Assembly: GCF_000328685.1 (NCBI RefSeq)
Contig: NC_019974.1
Coordinates: 3,029,001 to 3,093,000 of the forward strand
From: Natronococcus occultus SP4
GTDB taxonomy: Archaea > Halobacteriota > Halobacteria > Halobacteriales > Natrialbaceae
Reading direction: 5' to 3'
Length of the DNA stretch: 64,000 nt
In this document: one piece after another, positions 8,737-17,486 of the stretch
Layout of the letters: every line of letters begins with the position of its first letter
How positions within the stretch are numbered: position 1 is the stretch's first letter
The notes under the pieces: model-generated
Database searches by the model: none
What the model was told of the DNA's origin: nothing
The model's input: only the letters and a program-made list of their open reading frames with translations
Translations under genes and position numbers: made by a program

Positions 8737-9056
8737 TTCGCGTCGCTCGATCCGGAGCCGATCGCGCTACGACGGGCGACTCGCTGTCGACGCCGTCGAA
8801 CGCTACCGACCGCTGCGGGGCATCCAGCGACCGGTCGTCGCAAGTCACCCCGATCGCTCTCGGGCGATACGCTCGAGAACGAGAGGTTAGTTCTGCCGCG
8901 GCCGAGCGCTCGCGGACGTCACACCGTTCGGAGACGGCCGCCAGGAGCGGAACGGTCCCGGATCCCATGACCGTTCTGGCCGTTTCCGCTTCGCCGCTCC
9001 GGAAAATATATGCTGCAACGACCATTCAACTGAGAGGAACCGTACGGTATGGAACC
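8737..9056. other. intergenic interval, no gene supported
   Basis: A 320-bp stretch between the HTH protein and the histidine kinase. It stays open in several frames only because of high GC. A TATA-like AAAATATATG at about 9003-9012 lies some 45 bp before the kinase start and is the likely promoter. No transposase catalytic motif was found. Confidence 0.55.
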
Positions 9057-10109
9057 ATGAGCCATCCACAGTCATCGGCCGACAAGTCGCTACCGGACCC
9101 ACACGTCGACGCGACCGACGAGTTCTACCGGCTGCTGGTTGCGAACACGTCCGAGGGACTGCTTACGCTCGACGAGACCAGCACGATCGTGTTCGCGAAC
9201 CCGGCTATCGAGGAGATACTGGGATACGCGCCCGAAACGCTCGTCGGACGCTCGAAACTCGACATCGTTCCGGATCGCCTCGAGGAGGCACACGAGCGCG
9301 GGTTCCAGACCTATCTCGAGACCGGGGAGAGAACCATCGACTGGGACGGGATCGAGCTCCCGGCGCTGCACAAGGACGGCCACGAGATCCCCGTTACGAT
9401 CAGCGTCTGCGAACACGAGTACGACGGGCAGCGACTGTTCACCGGCCTGTTCCGGGACGTCTCAGATCTGAAAGCACGGGAGCGACGGCTGGAGGAACAG
9501 AACGAACAGCTCGAGAGGTTCGCAAGGACGCTCACTCACGACCTCCGGAATCCGTTGAACGTCGTTCAGGGGTACGCCTCGCTCCCGGTCGACGAGGTCG
9601 GCCAGGACGAACTCGACGAGATCGCGTTCGCCGCCGCTCGGATGGAGACCCTTATCGAGAACGTGCTGGCGCTCACTCGGGAAGGTGAGACGATCGGGGC
9701 GACCGAGCCGGTCGAGCTCGAGGAGATCGCGACCGACTCCTGGCAGTGGGTGAACACCGACGACGCCGAACTGGTCGTCGAGAGCTCCGGGACCGTGCTG
9801 GCCGACCGGAGCCGGCTGGGATCGCTGTTCGAGAACTGCTACCGGAACGCCGTCGATCACGGCGGGTCGGCGGTGACGGTTACGGTCGGCGAACTCGGCG
9901 GGAAGCCGGGATTCTACGTCGAGGACGACGGCGACGGTCTCCCGGACGACGATCGGGATCCCTTCGAGCGGGGGGTCACGACGGCCGAGGACGGCACCGG
10001 GCTGGGACTCGCGATCGTCGAGCGGATCGCAACCGCACACGACTGGACCGTCGACGTCGGAGCCGGTACGGACGGTGGTGCACGTTTCGAGTTCGTGACG
10101 TCGCTATGA
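9057..10109 (+). CDS. PAS-domain sensor histidine kinase
   Basis: A 350-residue soluble kinase without membrane segments. Residues 20-135 form a PAS domain (EEILGYAPETLVGRSKLDIV and a PAS-associated C-terminal GLFRDVSDLKARE), then a short coiled coil, then the phosphoacceptor helix with LTHDLRNPLNVVQGYA (His161). The ATPase domain has the N box NCYRNAVDHGG, the G1 box EDDGDGLPDDD and the G2 box GTGLGLAIV. The protein would autophosphorylate in response to a cytoplasmic ligand or redox state sensed by PAS. No response regulator lies nearby, common for haloarchaeal orphan kinases. The frame is open far upstream, but ATG 9057 gives the natural N-terminus. Confidence 0.92.
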   Translation: MSHPQSSADKSLPDPHVDATDEFYRLLVANTSEGLLTLDETSTIVFANPAIEEILGYAPETLVGRSKLDIVPDRLEEAHERGFQTYLETGERTIDWDGIELPALHKDGHEIPVTISVCEHEYDGQRLFTGLFRDVSDLKARERRLEEQNEQLERFARTLTHDLRNPLNVVQGYASLPVDEVGQDELDEIAFAAARMETLIENVLALTREGETIGATEPVELEEIATDSWQWVNTDDAELVVESSGTVLADRSRLGSLFENCYRNAVDHGGSAVTVTVGELGGKPGFYVEDDGDGLPDDDRDPFERGVTTAEDGTGLGLAIVERIATAHDWTVDVGAGTDGGARFEFVTSL

Positions 10110-10371
10110 ATCCAAACAGCTGCGTGCAGCAGTTTGTGATAACTATGAAGTACAAATTCCGCCCCCACCAAATACACCTTCTGTAGCTATAAATACAACC
10201 GAAATAGCGTCGGAGAGGGCACAAATATATGTCTTTCACACCAAAATATCCTATATGACAAGCGTTCTTGAATCAGCCACCGACCCCGCCCATCATAAGA
10301 TTGTAATTTTTGCACACTACTACGACGCAGTTCGATAGTTACGGACCGCTCCTCTTGGTATCTTCTCCCAA

Positions 10372-10389
10372 GGCTATATATAGATAGCC
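10372..10389. promoter_or_regulatory. perfect 6+6 dyad over a TATA-like element
   Basis: GGCTAT-ATATAG-ATAGCC is an inverted repeat with a TATA-like centre, ending 17 bp before the ATG of the PAS-GAF gene. A repressor bound here would block the promoter. Confidence 0.5.
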
Positions 10390-10406
10390 GCTGTGAGTTA
10401 CGACAT

Positions 10407-11309
10407 ATGGAAACGCCGGGGGTGAACAATCGACCGCGACCTGCGTTCCAGAGGGGGAGCCGTGCCTGGGAGTTGCTGGAGAGTCTCCAACGGCTCACGG
10501 CGACCGGCGTCTGGTCGTACGACAGTGCTACCGATAACGTGTGGTGGAGCGAACAGGCAAAGCGGATCCTTCGTCTCGAGCCGGACGCCGAACCCGACAT
10601 CGAGACGATCGTCGCCTGTTTCGTTGACGCGGATCGATCGCAGACCCGCGATCGACTGATAGACGCGCTCGAGGACGGCGAGTCGTTCGAAACTGACGTC
10701 GGGCTTGCGGTCGAAGGAACGACCGAGCGTTACGTTCGGCTCCGTGCACAGCCCCAGCAGCGAAACGGCGGACTGGTCACGCTGTACGGGACGGTCGAGG
10801 ACGTCACCGACGCGAAACGCCAGGAAAAGCGGATCCAGGTGCTCCGACGAACGAGCCAGGAGCTTCGGGAGGCGAACTCCCAGCAGGCGGTGGCCGAAAT
10901 CATCGCCGAAACCTCGAAGAACATCCTCGGGTACGTCAACGCGACCGTCAGGCTGGCGGAGACATCGAGCGGAACGCTTCGGACCGTCGCCGCGACCGAG
11001 GAGTGTATCGAGCGGGCCGGCAAACGGCCCGATTACCCGATCAGCGAGAAAACACCCGCGGCCCGGACGTACCGAACCGGGGAGCCGGAGCTACACACCG
11101 ACCACCGCGCTACCGAGGACGATCGCGACCGCGGCGAGTTGCGGTCCGGCCTCTACGTTCCGATCGGCGATCACGGCGTTCTCAGCGCCGGTGACGTCGT
11201 CGTCGACGCGTTCGACGAACGGGATATCGAGGCTGCCAGTCTACTCGGCCAGCTCGGGGCAAAAGCCATCACGCGGATCGGCTGGACGAAGCGGTCGCGG
11301 GCGATATGA
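10407..11309 (+). CDS. PAS-GAF sensory protein without a visible output domain
   Basis: A 300-residue soluble protein. Residues 25-135 are PAS-like (TGVWSYDSATDNVWWSEQAK; LYGTVEDVTDAKRQEKRIQ), a coiled coil covers about 130-155, and residues 150-290 are GAF-like (AVAEIIAETSKNILGYVNAT ... GLYVPIGDHGVLSAGD). Many haloarchaeal proteins of this type end in a bacterio-opsin-activator HTH; here the chain stops after GAF, so no DNA-binding or kinase module is present. It may act as a bare sensor partner of the kinase just upstream or of the IclR regulator 58 bp downstream. Start ATG 10407 follows a promoter-like dyad. Confidence 0.82.
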   Translation: METPGVNNRPRPAFQRGSRAWELLESLQRLTATGVWSYDSATDNVWWSEQAKRILRLEPDAEPDIETIVACFVDADRSQTRDRLIDALEDGESFETDVGLAVEGTTERYVRLRAQPQQRNGGLVTLYGTVEDVTDAKRQEKRIQVLRRTSQELREANSQQAVAEIIAETSKNILGYVNATVRLAETSSGTLRTVAATEECIERAGKRPDYPISEKTPAARTYRTGEPELHTDHRATEDDRDRGELRSGLYVPIGDHGVLSAGDVVVDAFDERDIEAASLLGQLGAKAITRIGWTKRSRAI

Positions 11310-11367
11310 GCACACCGAACCGACACTCCGAGACGTTTCGAAACCAGAAGCGGCGATTGGAACACAC

Positions 11368-12132
11368 ATGTTCGACAACGACGGGCGGAAGCTGAAGACG
11401 ACCCGAACCTCGCTCCGGATCCTGGAGCTTGCACTGGAGTACGAGCGCGTGACGCTCGCCGAACTCGATCGGATGATCGACAAGCCAAAGAGCTCGCTAC
11501 ACAGCCACCTCAACACGCTCGTTGACTGTCGGTATCTCGTCAAGGACGGCGACGTGTACACGACGAGTTTCAGGTTCGCGCTGCTCGGCGAGCGGGCACG
11601 TCAACAGAACCGCCTGGCACCGGAGGCGATCCGAACCGTCGATCGGTTGGCGGCCACGGCCGGTGAGGAGGTAAACGTCACCGTCCTCGAGTACGGTCGC
11701 CTACTGATGGTGTACGGCTCTTCAGACTCCGAAACGAGCGAGGACGGATCGTTCCGGAGGGAGTACGATCTCCACAACACGGCCGCTGGAAAGGCCGTGC
11801 TCGCCGAGCTCGATCGGGACCGGGTCGAACGGATTCTCGACGAGTGGGGGATGCCCCGGGAGACCGAGGCCACGATTACGGATCGGGAACGGCTCTATGA
11901 CTGCCTCGACGAGATCGCCGACCAGGGGTACGCTATCGTCGACGAGGAGTTCGCACCCGGACTCGTCGCCGTCGGTGCGACAGTTCACGGACCCGACGGG
12001 GAGCCCATCGGCGGGCTCAGCGTCGGCGGACCGAAGTATCGGATCGACATGGATCGACTCCACGGCGACCTCGCCGAACAGCTCCTCGCTACCGTCGAAT
12101 CGCTGGAATCCGAGACGACCCTTCTCCGGTGA
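11368..12132 (+). CDS. IclR-family transcriptional regulator
   Basis: A 254-residue IclR protein. The N-terminal winged helix contains LAELDRMIDKPKSSLHSHLN (recognition helix about residues 31-50), followed by the effector-binding domain with REYDLHNTAAGKAVLAEL near 130-147, the ITDRERLYDCLDEIADQGYA segment near 170-189 and GLVAVGATVHGPDGEPIGGL near 198-217. It probably regulates the converging minus-strand operon (UPF0261, TIM barrel, propeller, ABC transporter), whose last gene ends 8 bp from its stop. The frame is open back to 10705 as an artefact of the GAF gene; ATG 11368 starts the family-specific N-terminus. Confidence 0.92.
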   Translation: MFDNDGRKLKTTRTSLRILELALEYERVTLAELDRMIDKPKSSLHSHLNTLVDCRYLVKDGDVYTTSFRFALLGERARQQNRLAPEAIRTVDRLAATAGEEVNVTVLEYGRLLMVYGSSDSETSEDGSFRREYDLHNTAAGKAVLAELDRDRVERILDEWGMPRETEATITDRERLYDCLDEIADQGYAIVDEEFAPGLVAVGATVHGPDGEPIGGLSVGGPKYRIDMDRLHGDLAEQLLATVESLESETTLLR

Positions 12133-12140
12133 GCTGCCGA

Positions 12141-13349
12141 TCACGCTCCGTCGCGTATGTATTCGTCCAGTCGCTCGGCCATCGCCAGTGCGAACGCCTC
12201 GTCGTTGATCGTGGCCTCCCGCTCGACCAGTTCGACGCCGTCGGCGCTGGCGCGAAGCGCGTCGAAAAGGGCGGCGTCTGCCTCGGGATCGCGGAACGGC
12301 TCGCCGTCGGTATCGAGCGCCGATACGCCCTCGAGCGGGAGAAAGAGCGCCGTCGGCCCGGAAGCACGCGAGAGTTTCTCGCCGATAATGCGGCCGAGTT
12401 CCGCGTTCTCTTCGGGCGTCGTTCGCATGAGCGTGACCTCCGGGTTGTGGACGTGAAACGTCCGTTCGTCGAACTCATCCGGGACGGTGTCTCGTGGTCC
12501 AAAGTTCACCATATCGAGCGCACCGGTCGAGACGACCTGGGGAGTTCCGGTCTCGGCTGCGGCATCGAGCCGTCCGGGGCCAGCGTTCAGGACGCCACCG
12601 ACGAGTTCGTCGGCCCACTCGGTGGTCGTCACGTCTAACACCCCGTCGACGAGCCCCTGACGAATGAGGTCCTCCATCGCTTGACCACCGGCACCGGTTG
12701 CGTGAAAGACGATCGTTTCGTACCCCTGCTCCTGGAGGTACTCGCGGGCGGTTTTGACGCAGGGAGTCGTGACTCCGAACATCGTGATCGCGACGGTCGG
12801 TCTGTCTTCGGTTTCGACGCCGGGATCGGTGGTGGCCATGCCGACCATCGCGAGCGCCGCGTTGCTGATCACCCGCTGGGTGAGCTGGTTGATCCCTTCG
12901 ATGTCCGCGACGGAGTACATCATCGTCACGTCCGTGGCCCCGACGTACGGCTCGACGTCGCCCGAGGCGACCGTCGAAACCATGAGCTTGGGAACGCCGA
13001 CCGGAAGCGCGCGCATGGCCGTCGTCGCGACGGACGTGTTCCCCGAGCCGCCGAGCCCGAGGACGCCGTCGAGACGATCCGCCTCGTGCAAGCGTCGGAC
13101 GATCGTCGCCGCACCCTCGCCCATCGCTTCCATCGCCGCACCGCGGTCACCCGCCTCTCGAAGCTGATCTAGCGTCGTGTCGGCCGCGTCGGCGACCTCG
13201 TCCGCGGACGTGTCGGGCTCGAACGCGGGCTCACCCACAACCCCGGTGTCGACGACGTGAACGTCGGCGCCCTGCGATTCGATGACGTCCCGTGCGAAAC
13301 CGATCTCCTCCCCTTTCGTATCGAGCGTCCCGACGATGATGACTGCCAT
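12141..13349 (-). CDS. UPF0261 / Tm-1-like ATP-binding protein
   Basis: A 402-residue protein of the UPF0261 family, homologous to the N-terminal half of the plant Tm-1 virus-resistance protein. Visible landmarks are VIIVGTLDTKGEEIGFARDV at the start, GVLGLGGSGNTSVATTAMRA near residues 100-119, GVPKLMVSTVASGDVEPYVG near 124-143 and FHATGAGGQAMEDLI near 231-245. The structural family binds ATP; its enzymatic role in prokaryotes is unknown. Its ATG lies one base after the stop of the TIM-barrel gene, so expression is tightly coupled, and it is the last gene of the Liv-type ABC operon. The upstream open frame to 13430 overlaps the previous gene and is not used. Confidence 0.92.
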   Translation of the reverse strand: MAVIIVGTLDTKGEEIGFARDVIESQGADVHVVDTGVVGEPAFEPDTSADEVADAADTTLDQLREAGDRGAAMEAMGEGAATIVRRLHEADRLDGVLGLGGSGNTSVATTAMRALPVGVPKLMVSTVASGDVEPYVGATDVTMMYSVADIEGINQLTQRVISNAALAMVGMATTDPGVETEDRPTVAITMFGVTTPCVKTAREYLQEQGYETIVFHATGAGGQAMEDLIRQGLVDGVLDVTTTEWADELVGGVLNAGPGRLDAAAETGTPQVVSTGALDMVNFGPRDTVPDEFDERTFHVHNPEVTLMRTTPEENAELGRIIGEKLSRASGPTALFLPLEGVSALDTDGEPFRDPEADAALFDALRASADGVELVEREATINDEAFALAMAERLDEYIRDGA

Positions 13350-13350
13350 C

Positions 13351-14184
13351 TCAGATCGTGATCTCCTTGAACTCCTGGGCTTGCCGCTCGATCGCTTCCT
13401 CGGTCGGCAGCCGTTCGACGCTGGACGCACCGAAGAAGCCGACGACGCCGTCGGTGTTCTCGAGAACGAACTCGGCGTCGTCCGGCCAGGCGATCGGACC
13501 GCCGTGACAGATCACGAGGACGTCCTCGTCGACGGCTTTGGCGGCGTCGTGGTGAGCCTGCACCCGCTCGGCGGCGTCCTCGAGCGAGAGTGCGGTCTCG
13601 GCACCGATGTCGCCGGAGGTCGTCAGCCCCATATGCGAGACGATCACGTCGGCGCCGGCTTCGGTCATCTCCCGGGCTTGCTCCCGGGTGAAGACGTACG
13701 GACAGGTCAACATCCCCTGCTCGGCGGCCTCCTGGATCATCGCTATTTCCTTGCCGTAGCCCATGCTCGTCTCTTCGATATTTCGCCGGAAGCGACTCTC
13801 TTCGTCGAACAGCCCGACGGTAGGGAAGTTCTGAACGCCCGAGAACCCGCGACGTTTGAGATCCGTGATGAAGACGTCCATCTCCCGAAACGGATCGGTC
13901 CCGTTGACGCCGGCCAGAACGGGCGTGTCCTCGACGACGGGCAGGACCTCCTGTCCCATCTCGAGGACGATTTCGTTGGCGTCGCCGTACGGAAGCAGAC
14001 CGGCAAGCGATCCGCGCCCGTTCATCCGATACCGACCCGAGTTGTAGATAATCAGGAGATCGACGCCGCCTCGTTCGGCGAACTTCGCCGAGATCCCGGT
14101 TCCCGCACCGGCACCGACGATCGGTTCGCCGCGCTCTACCACCGCTCGTAATCGTGAGAGGGACTCTTCCCTGGTGAAATGCAT
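13351..14184 (-). CDS. phosphoenolpyruvate hydrolase-like TIM-barrel protein
   Basis: A 277-residue single-domain TIM barrel of the family annotated as PEP hydrolase-like, which matches the C-terminal half of plant Tm-1. Landmarks are IVGAGAGTGISAKFAERGGV near residues 22-41, LIIYNSGRYRMNGRGSLAGL near 43-62, VLAGVNGTDPF near 88-98, TCPYVFTREQAREMTEAGAD near 160-179 and VICHGGPIAWPDD near 222-234. The reaction is not established. It is followed after one base by UPF0261 and preceded at 63 bp by the propeller lipoprotein gene, so it belongs to the ABC operon. In plants the two families are one protein, which supports physical cooperation here. Confidence 0.9.
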   Translation of the reverse strand: MHFTREESLSRLRAVVERGEPIVGAGAGTGISAKFAERGGVDLLIIYNSGRYRMNGRGSLAGLLPYGDANEIVLEMGQEVLPVVEDTPVLAGVNGTDPFREMDVFITDLKRRGFSGVQNFPTVGLFDEESRFRRNIEETSMGYGKEIAMIQEAAEQGMLTCPYVFTREQAREMTEAGADVIVSHMGLTTSGDIGAETALSLEDAAERVQAHHDAAKAVDEDVLVICHGGPIAWPDDAEFVLENTDGVVGFFGASSVERLPTEEAIERQAQEFKEITI

Positions 14185-14247
14185 AATCCGCGGTCTATAG
14201 ATGGTGGTATTGGGTAATGAAGCTTTGGGAGAGAATCAGTACCAACC

Positions 14248-15531
14248 TTATTCGACCGCGTAGACGCGACCGTCGGTACCACCGAAATACAGCGTTCCCT
14301 CGAGCAGCGCTGGACTGGAGCCGACGCCACGTCCGCCGGTTTCCAGAAACCACGCCTCGTCGCCGTCGGTCGACAGCGCGTGAACGCCCGCGTCCCCTCC
14401 CTCGGTCGGTCGATGGGTGCCGATATACAGCCGATCGTCCGTAACGACCGGACTGCTGCCGATCTCGGTAGTGGTAGTTTCGAACCGCCACTCCAGCTCG
14501 CCGTCGGTCCGATCGAACCGGTAGACGTTCGCGTAGTTCGGCTCGCCGGCGTCCATCGCGTTGAACGGCGTCTCGCCGACGTACACCGCCGTTTCGTCGA
14601 CGGCTACCGACCCGGAGATGTAGTATCCGCCCGTGTCGGTCGTCCACTCGACTTCGCTCGAAGCCGCGTCGACGGCGTGGATCACTCCGTCCCAGTCGCC
14701 GACATACACCGTTCCGAACGCGACCGCGGGGCTCGACCAGATCATCCCCCCGGTCTCGTAGGTCCACTCGACGTCCCCGGTTGCAGCCTCGAGCGCGTAG
14801 AGAACGCCGTCCGAGGCGCCGATGTAGATCGTTCCGCCGGCGATCGCCGGCGTGCTGACGACCTCGTTCCCGACCTCGTGGCGCCAGTTCGGCTCTCCGG
14901 ACGCCGCGTCGAGCGAGTACACCCACCCGGTCTCCGGAACGTCGGCGTCGTCGGCGTGCCACTCGCAGGCGAGGTTGTGACAGCCCACGCCGATGATAAC
15001 CGCGTCCTCGTGGACGATCGGACCGCCGCGAACGAGTCCACCGACCTCGCTCGCCCAGCGTTGCTCGCCCGTCTCCGCATCGATCGCGTAGACGTGCTCG
15101 TCGTAGGAGCCGACGTACACCGACCCCCGATCGGAGCCGTTCACCGACGTCCCAGCGGCGTACGCCGCTGTTCCCTCGACGCGATCTTCCGTCTCGAACG
15201 CCCACTCCCGTTCCCCCGTCGCCGCGTCGATCGCGTACACCGAGTGATCCGCGCTCCCGACGTACACCGACCCGTCGGCGACGATCGGGCTCGACCAGAC
15301 GGGGCCGTCAGTATCGAAAACCCATTCGACCGACGGCTCCTCCCCAGTCGACGCGACACCTTTCGCGTACCCGGTGTTGTGACGGTCACCGCGAAACGAC
15401 GGCCACGCGGTGACCGACTCCGTGATCGGGTGCTCCCCCTCGTCGTCCGTCGAGCCGACACACCCACCAACGAGTGCGAGAGCGGACAGAGACGCAGTCG
15501 TCAGAAACCGTCGCCGATTCGTGTTCCCCAT
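14248..15531 (-). CDS. PQQ-type beta-propeller lipoprotein
   Basis: A 427-residue exported protein. The N-terminus NRRRFLTTASLSALALVGGC is a Tat-like signal ending in a lipobox Cys at about residue 25, so it should be anchored outside the membrane. The rest consists of repeated blades of the form GSVYVGSADHSVYAIDAATG and variants (GTIYIGASDGVLYALEAATG, VYVGDWDGVIHAVDAAS), about seven or eight PQQ-like repeats. Such propellers in haloarchaea often have no demonstrated PQQ enzymology. It sits between the ABC ATPase and the TIM-barrel gene in one operon, suggesting a surface role in substrate capture or processing. The ATG at 15531 is chosen because it puts the twin arginines at residues 6-7. 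Confidence 0.88.
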   Translation of the reverse strand: MGNTNRRRFLTTASLSALALVGGCVGSTDDEGEHPITESVTAWPSFRGDRHNTGYAKGVASTGEEPSVEWVFDTDGPVWSSPIVADGSVYVGSADHSVYAIDAATGEREWAFETEDRVEGTAAYAAGTSVNGSDRGSVYVGSYDEHVYAIDAETGEQRWASEVGGLVRGGPIVHEDAVIIGVGCHNLACEWHADDADVPETGWVYSLDAASGEPNWRHEVGNEVVSTPAIAGGTIYIGASDGVLYALEAATGDVEWTYETGGMIWSSPAVAFGTVYVGDWDGVIHAVDAASSEVEWTTDTGGYYISGSVAVDETAVYVGETPFNAMDAGEPNYANVYRFDRTDGELEWRFETTTTEIGSSPVVTDDRLYIGTHRPTEGGDAGVHALSTDGDEAWFLETGGRGVGSSPALLEGTLYFGGTDGRVYAVE

Positions 15532-15647
15532 ACGCCACCCTGTACACAATTCGATAAATAAGCTTTGCCGGGACGCGGGGTCGAGAACGCTGATAGACGG
15601 CAGCTCCTGGAACCAGTTACTTCGCAGCGACTGCGACAGCCCCGCGA

Positions 15648-16391
15648 TCAGACGACGAGATACTCGTCCAAGTCCTCGTCCTTGAGCTGCGAGACCGTCC
15701 CCTCGTAGACGATCTCACCCTGATCCAACACGTACCCCCGATCGGCGAGCTTCAGCGATTCGTGGACGTTTTGCTCGATCAGCAGAATCGTCAGTCCGCG
15801 GTCGACGATCTCCTCGATCGCCTCCGATACCGATCGGACGATCTGGGGTGCCAGTCCCTCGGTCGGCTCGTCGAGCATCAACAGCTTCAGATCCGGAAGC
15901 CGCAACGTTCGTGCGATCGATAACATCTGTTGTTCCCCGCCGGACAGCGTCCCCGCCTTCTGCTCGCGGCGTTCTTCCAGCCGCGGAAACAGCTCGTACA
16001 GCTCCTCGAGCCCCATCGTACTCTCCTCGCCGCCGCGTACGCTACGACGAACGGTGTTCCACCACCCGCGGGTGATCCGCGACAGCTGGAGGTTTTCCTC
16101 GACAGACAGTTCGGCGAACAGGCGCCGTTCCTCCGGCACGATCCCGATCCCGTTCATCGTGATGTCGTCGGCCGGCCAGTCGGTAACGTCGGCTCCGTCG
16201 AACCGAACGGTTCCCGACCGGACCTCGGGTGGGTCGGCGCCGGCGATCGAACGGACCGTCGTGGTCTTTCCCGCTCCGTTTCGTCCCAACAGCGTGACGA
16301 TCTCCCCTTCGCCGATTTCCAGCGACACGCCTCTGAGGATATGGCTGGCGCCGTAGTACGAATGGACGTCCTCGAGTTCGAGAAGGCTCAC
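15648..16391 (-). CDS. livF: LivF-type ABC transporter ATP-binding protein
   Basis: A 247-residue ATPase of the branched-chain amino acid / HAAT ABC family. It has Walker A GRNGAGKTT near residues 34-42, the signature LSGGEQQML near 134-142, Walker B LKLLMLDEPTEGLAPQIV near 153-170 and the LivF-typical LIEQNVHESLKLADRGYVL near 190-208. It acts on the inner face of the membrane with LivG to energise uptake. Its ATG overlaps the end of livG by four bases. The real substrate is unknown and may not be an amino acid, given the enzymes in the operon. Confidence 0.93.
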   Translation of the reverse strand: MSLLELEDVHSYYGASHILRGVSLEIGEGEIVTLLGRNGAGKTTTVRSIAGADPPEVRSGTVRFDGADVTDWPADDITMNGIGIVPEERRLFAELSVEENLQLSRITRGWWNTVRRSVRGGEESTMGLEELYELFPRLEERREQKAGTLSGGEQQMLSIARTLRLPDLKLLMLDEPTEGLAPQIVRSVSEAIEEIVDRGLTILLIEQNVHESLKLADRGYVLDQGEIVYEGTVSQLKDEDLDEYLVV

Positions 16392-17146
16392 TCCGCTCCA
16401 CCTCCGAGATACGCCTCGCGGACCCGCGGGTCGTTTCTGATCTCCGCCGGCGTCCCCTCGGCGATGAGCTGTCCCTGGTGAAGCGTCAGAATCCGGTCGG
16501 AGATGTCGAAGACCACGTCCATATCGTGTTCGACGAGGAGGATCGTCATCTCCCAGTCCTCGAGCAGTTCGCGGATCAACTGCACCGTCATCTCCGTTTC
16601 GTGCGGTGACATCCCCGCGGTGGGCTCGTCCATAAACATCAGGTCGGGATCGGTCGCCAGACCGATCGCGATCTCGAGCCGGCGTTTCTCTCCGTACGGC
16701 AGCGACTTCGCCTCGGTATCGGCTTCGTCCTCGAGCGTGAGTGCCTCCAGAATTTCGCTCGTCCGCGTTTCGACCCCGCCGTACTCGTCTCGACGTCGGA
16801 AGAAGTTAACCCGAAACGAGCCGTGCTCGGTCGCAAACGACGCGATCGCGATGTTGTCCCGAACCGAGAGCTCCGGAAAGATCGAGGCCGTCTGCAGCGA
16901 TCGTCCGATACCGAGCTGGGTAATCTCGAAGGGCTCCATCCCGGAAATCTCCGTCCCGGCGTAGTGAACCGATCCCTCCGTCGGAGACAGCTGTCCCGTA
17001 ATCGTGTTGATCAGGGTCGATTTCCCCGCGCCGTTTGGCCCAATGAGCGAGACGAGCTCGCCCCGCTCGATCGCTAACCCCACCCCGTTGAGAGCGGTTA
17101 TTCCACCGAACCTCTTCGTCAAATTCTGGGTTTTCAGTAGTGTCAT
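16388..17146 (-). CDS. livG: LivG-type ABC transporter ATP-binding protein
   Basis: A 252-residue ATPase with Walker A GPNGAGKSTLINTITG near residues 35-50, the LivG-typical long insert between Walker A and the signature (SVRDNIAIASFATEHGSF...), LPYGEKRRLEIAIGLA in place of the classical signature, and Walker B DLMFMDEPTAGMSPHE. A GTG one codon upstream (17149) is an alternative start; GAGGG upstream fits either. It is co-translated with livF. A 340-bp gap separates it from livM, longer than any other gap in this operon. Confidence 0.92.
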   Translation of the reverse strand: MTLLKTQNLTKRFGGITALNGVGLAIERGELVSLIGPNGAGKSTLINTITGQLSPTEGSVHYAGTEISGMEPFEITQLGIGRSLQTASIFPELSVRDNIAIASFATEHGSFRVNFFRRRDEYGGVETRTSEILEALTLEDEADTEAKSLPYGEKRRLEIAIGLATDPDLMFMDEPTAGMSPHETEMTVQLIRELLEDWEMTILLVEHDMDVVFDISDRILTLHQGQLIAEGTPAEIRNDPRVREAYLGGGAE

Positions 17147-17486
17147 CACCGGTTCCCTCCCTCGGTCTCGCTGTGTCCGTGGCTCGGTCGCTGCCGACGA
17201 AACGTCCAGGGCTCGCTCGGCAAAGCGGCGATCGATCCGAGGACGGACTCGCAGAGTGTCTCGGAATCACTGAACGGGACGGTTACAGCGACGCGACCGT
17301 GGTCCGGACCCGTGACGCGTCTGTCCGTTCCGTGCGCTATCGTCTGTCGCATGACTCGTACGCATAGTATGCGATCCGTTCCCAATTCAATCTTACGCCC
17401 GTCGGCCCGAAGTCCTCGCCGAGAACACCCGCTGTTGAGCTACCCCTTCGGACTGCAGAGAACGGTTCGCTCGATCGAGGCCCGAC
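17147..17486. other. 340-bp gap inside the ABC operon, no gene supported
   Basis: The interval between livM and livG has several short open frames in both strands but none has a recognisable domain or a convincing start. It could hold an internal promoter or be the remains of a deleted gene. No clear TATA element was found. Confidence 0.5.

Noticed and set aside
7806-9056. N-terminal extension of the PAS histidine kinase by 417 codons
   Set aside because: It overlaps the membrane-protein and HTH genes in another frame and is Arg-rich. The kinase starts at ATG 9057.
17146-17385. 79-codon minus-strand frame in the livM-livG gap
   Set aside because: Composition unlike neighbouring genes and no family seen, though it is on the operon strand.
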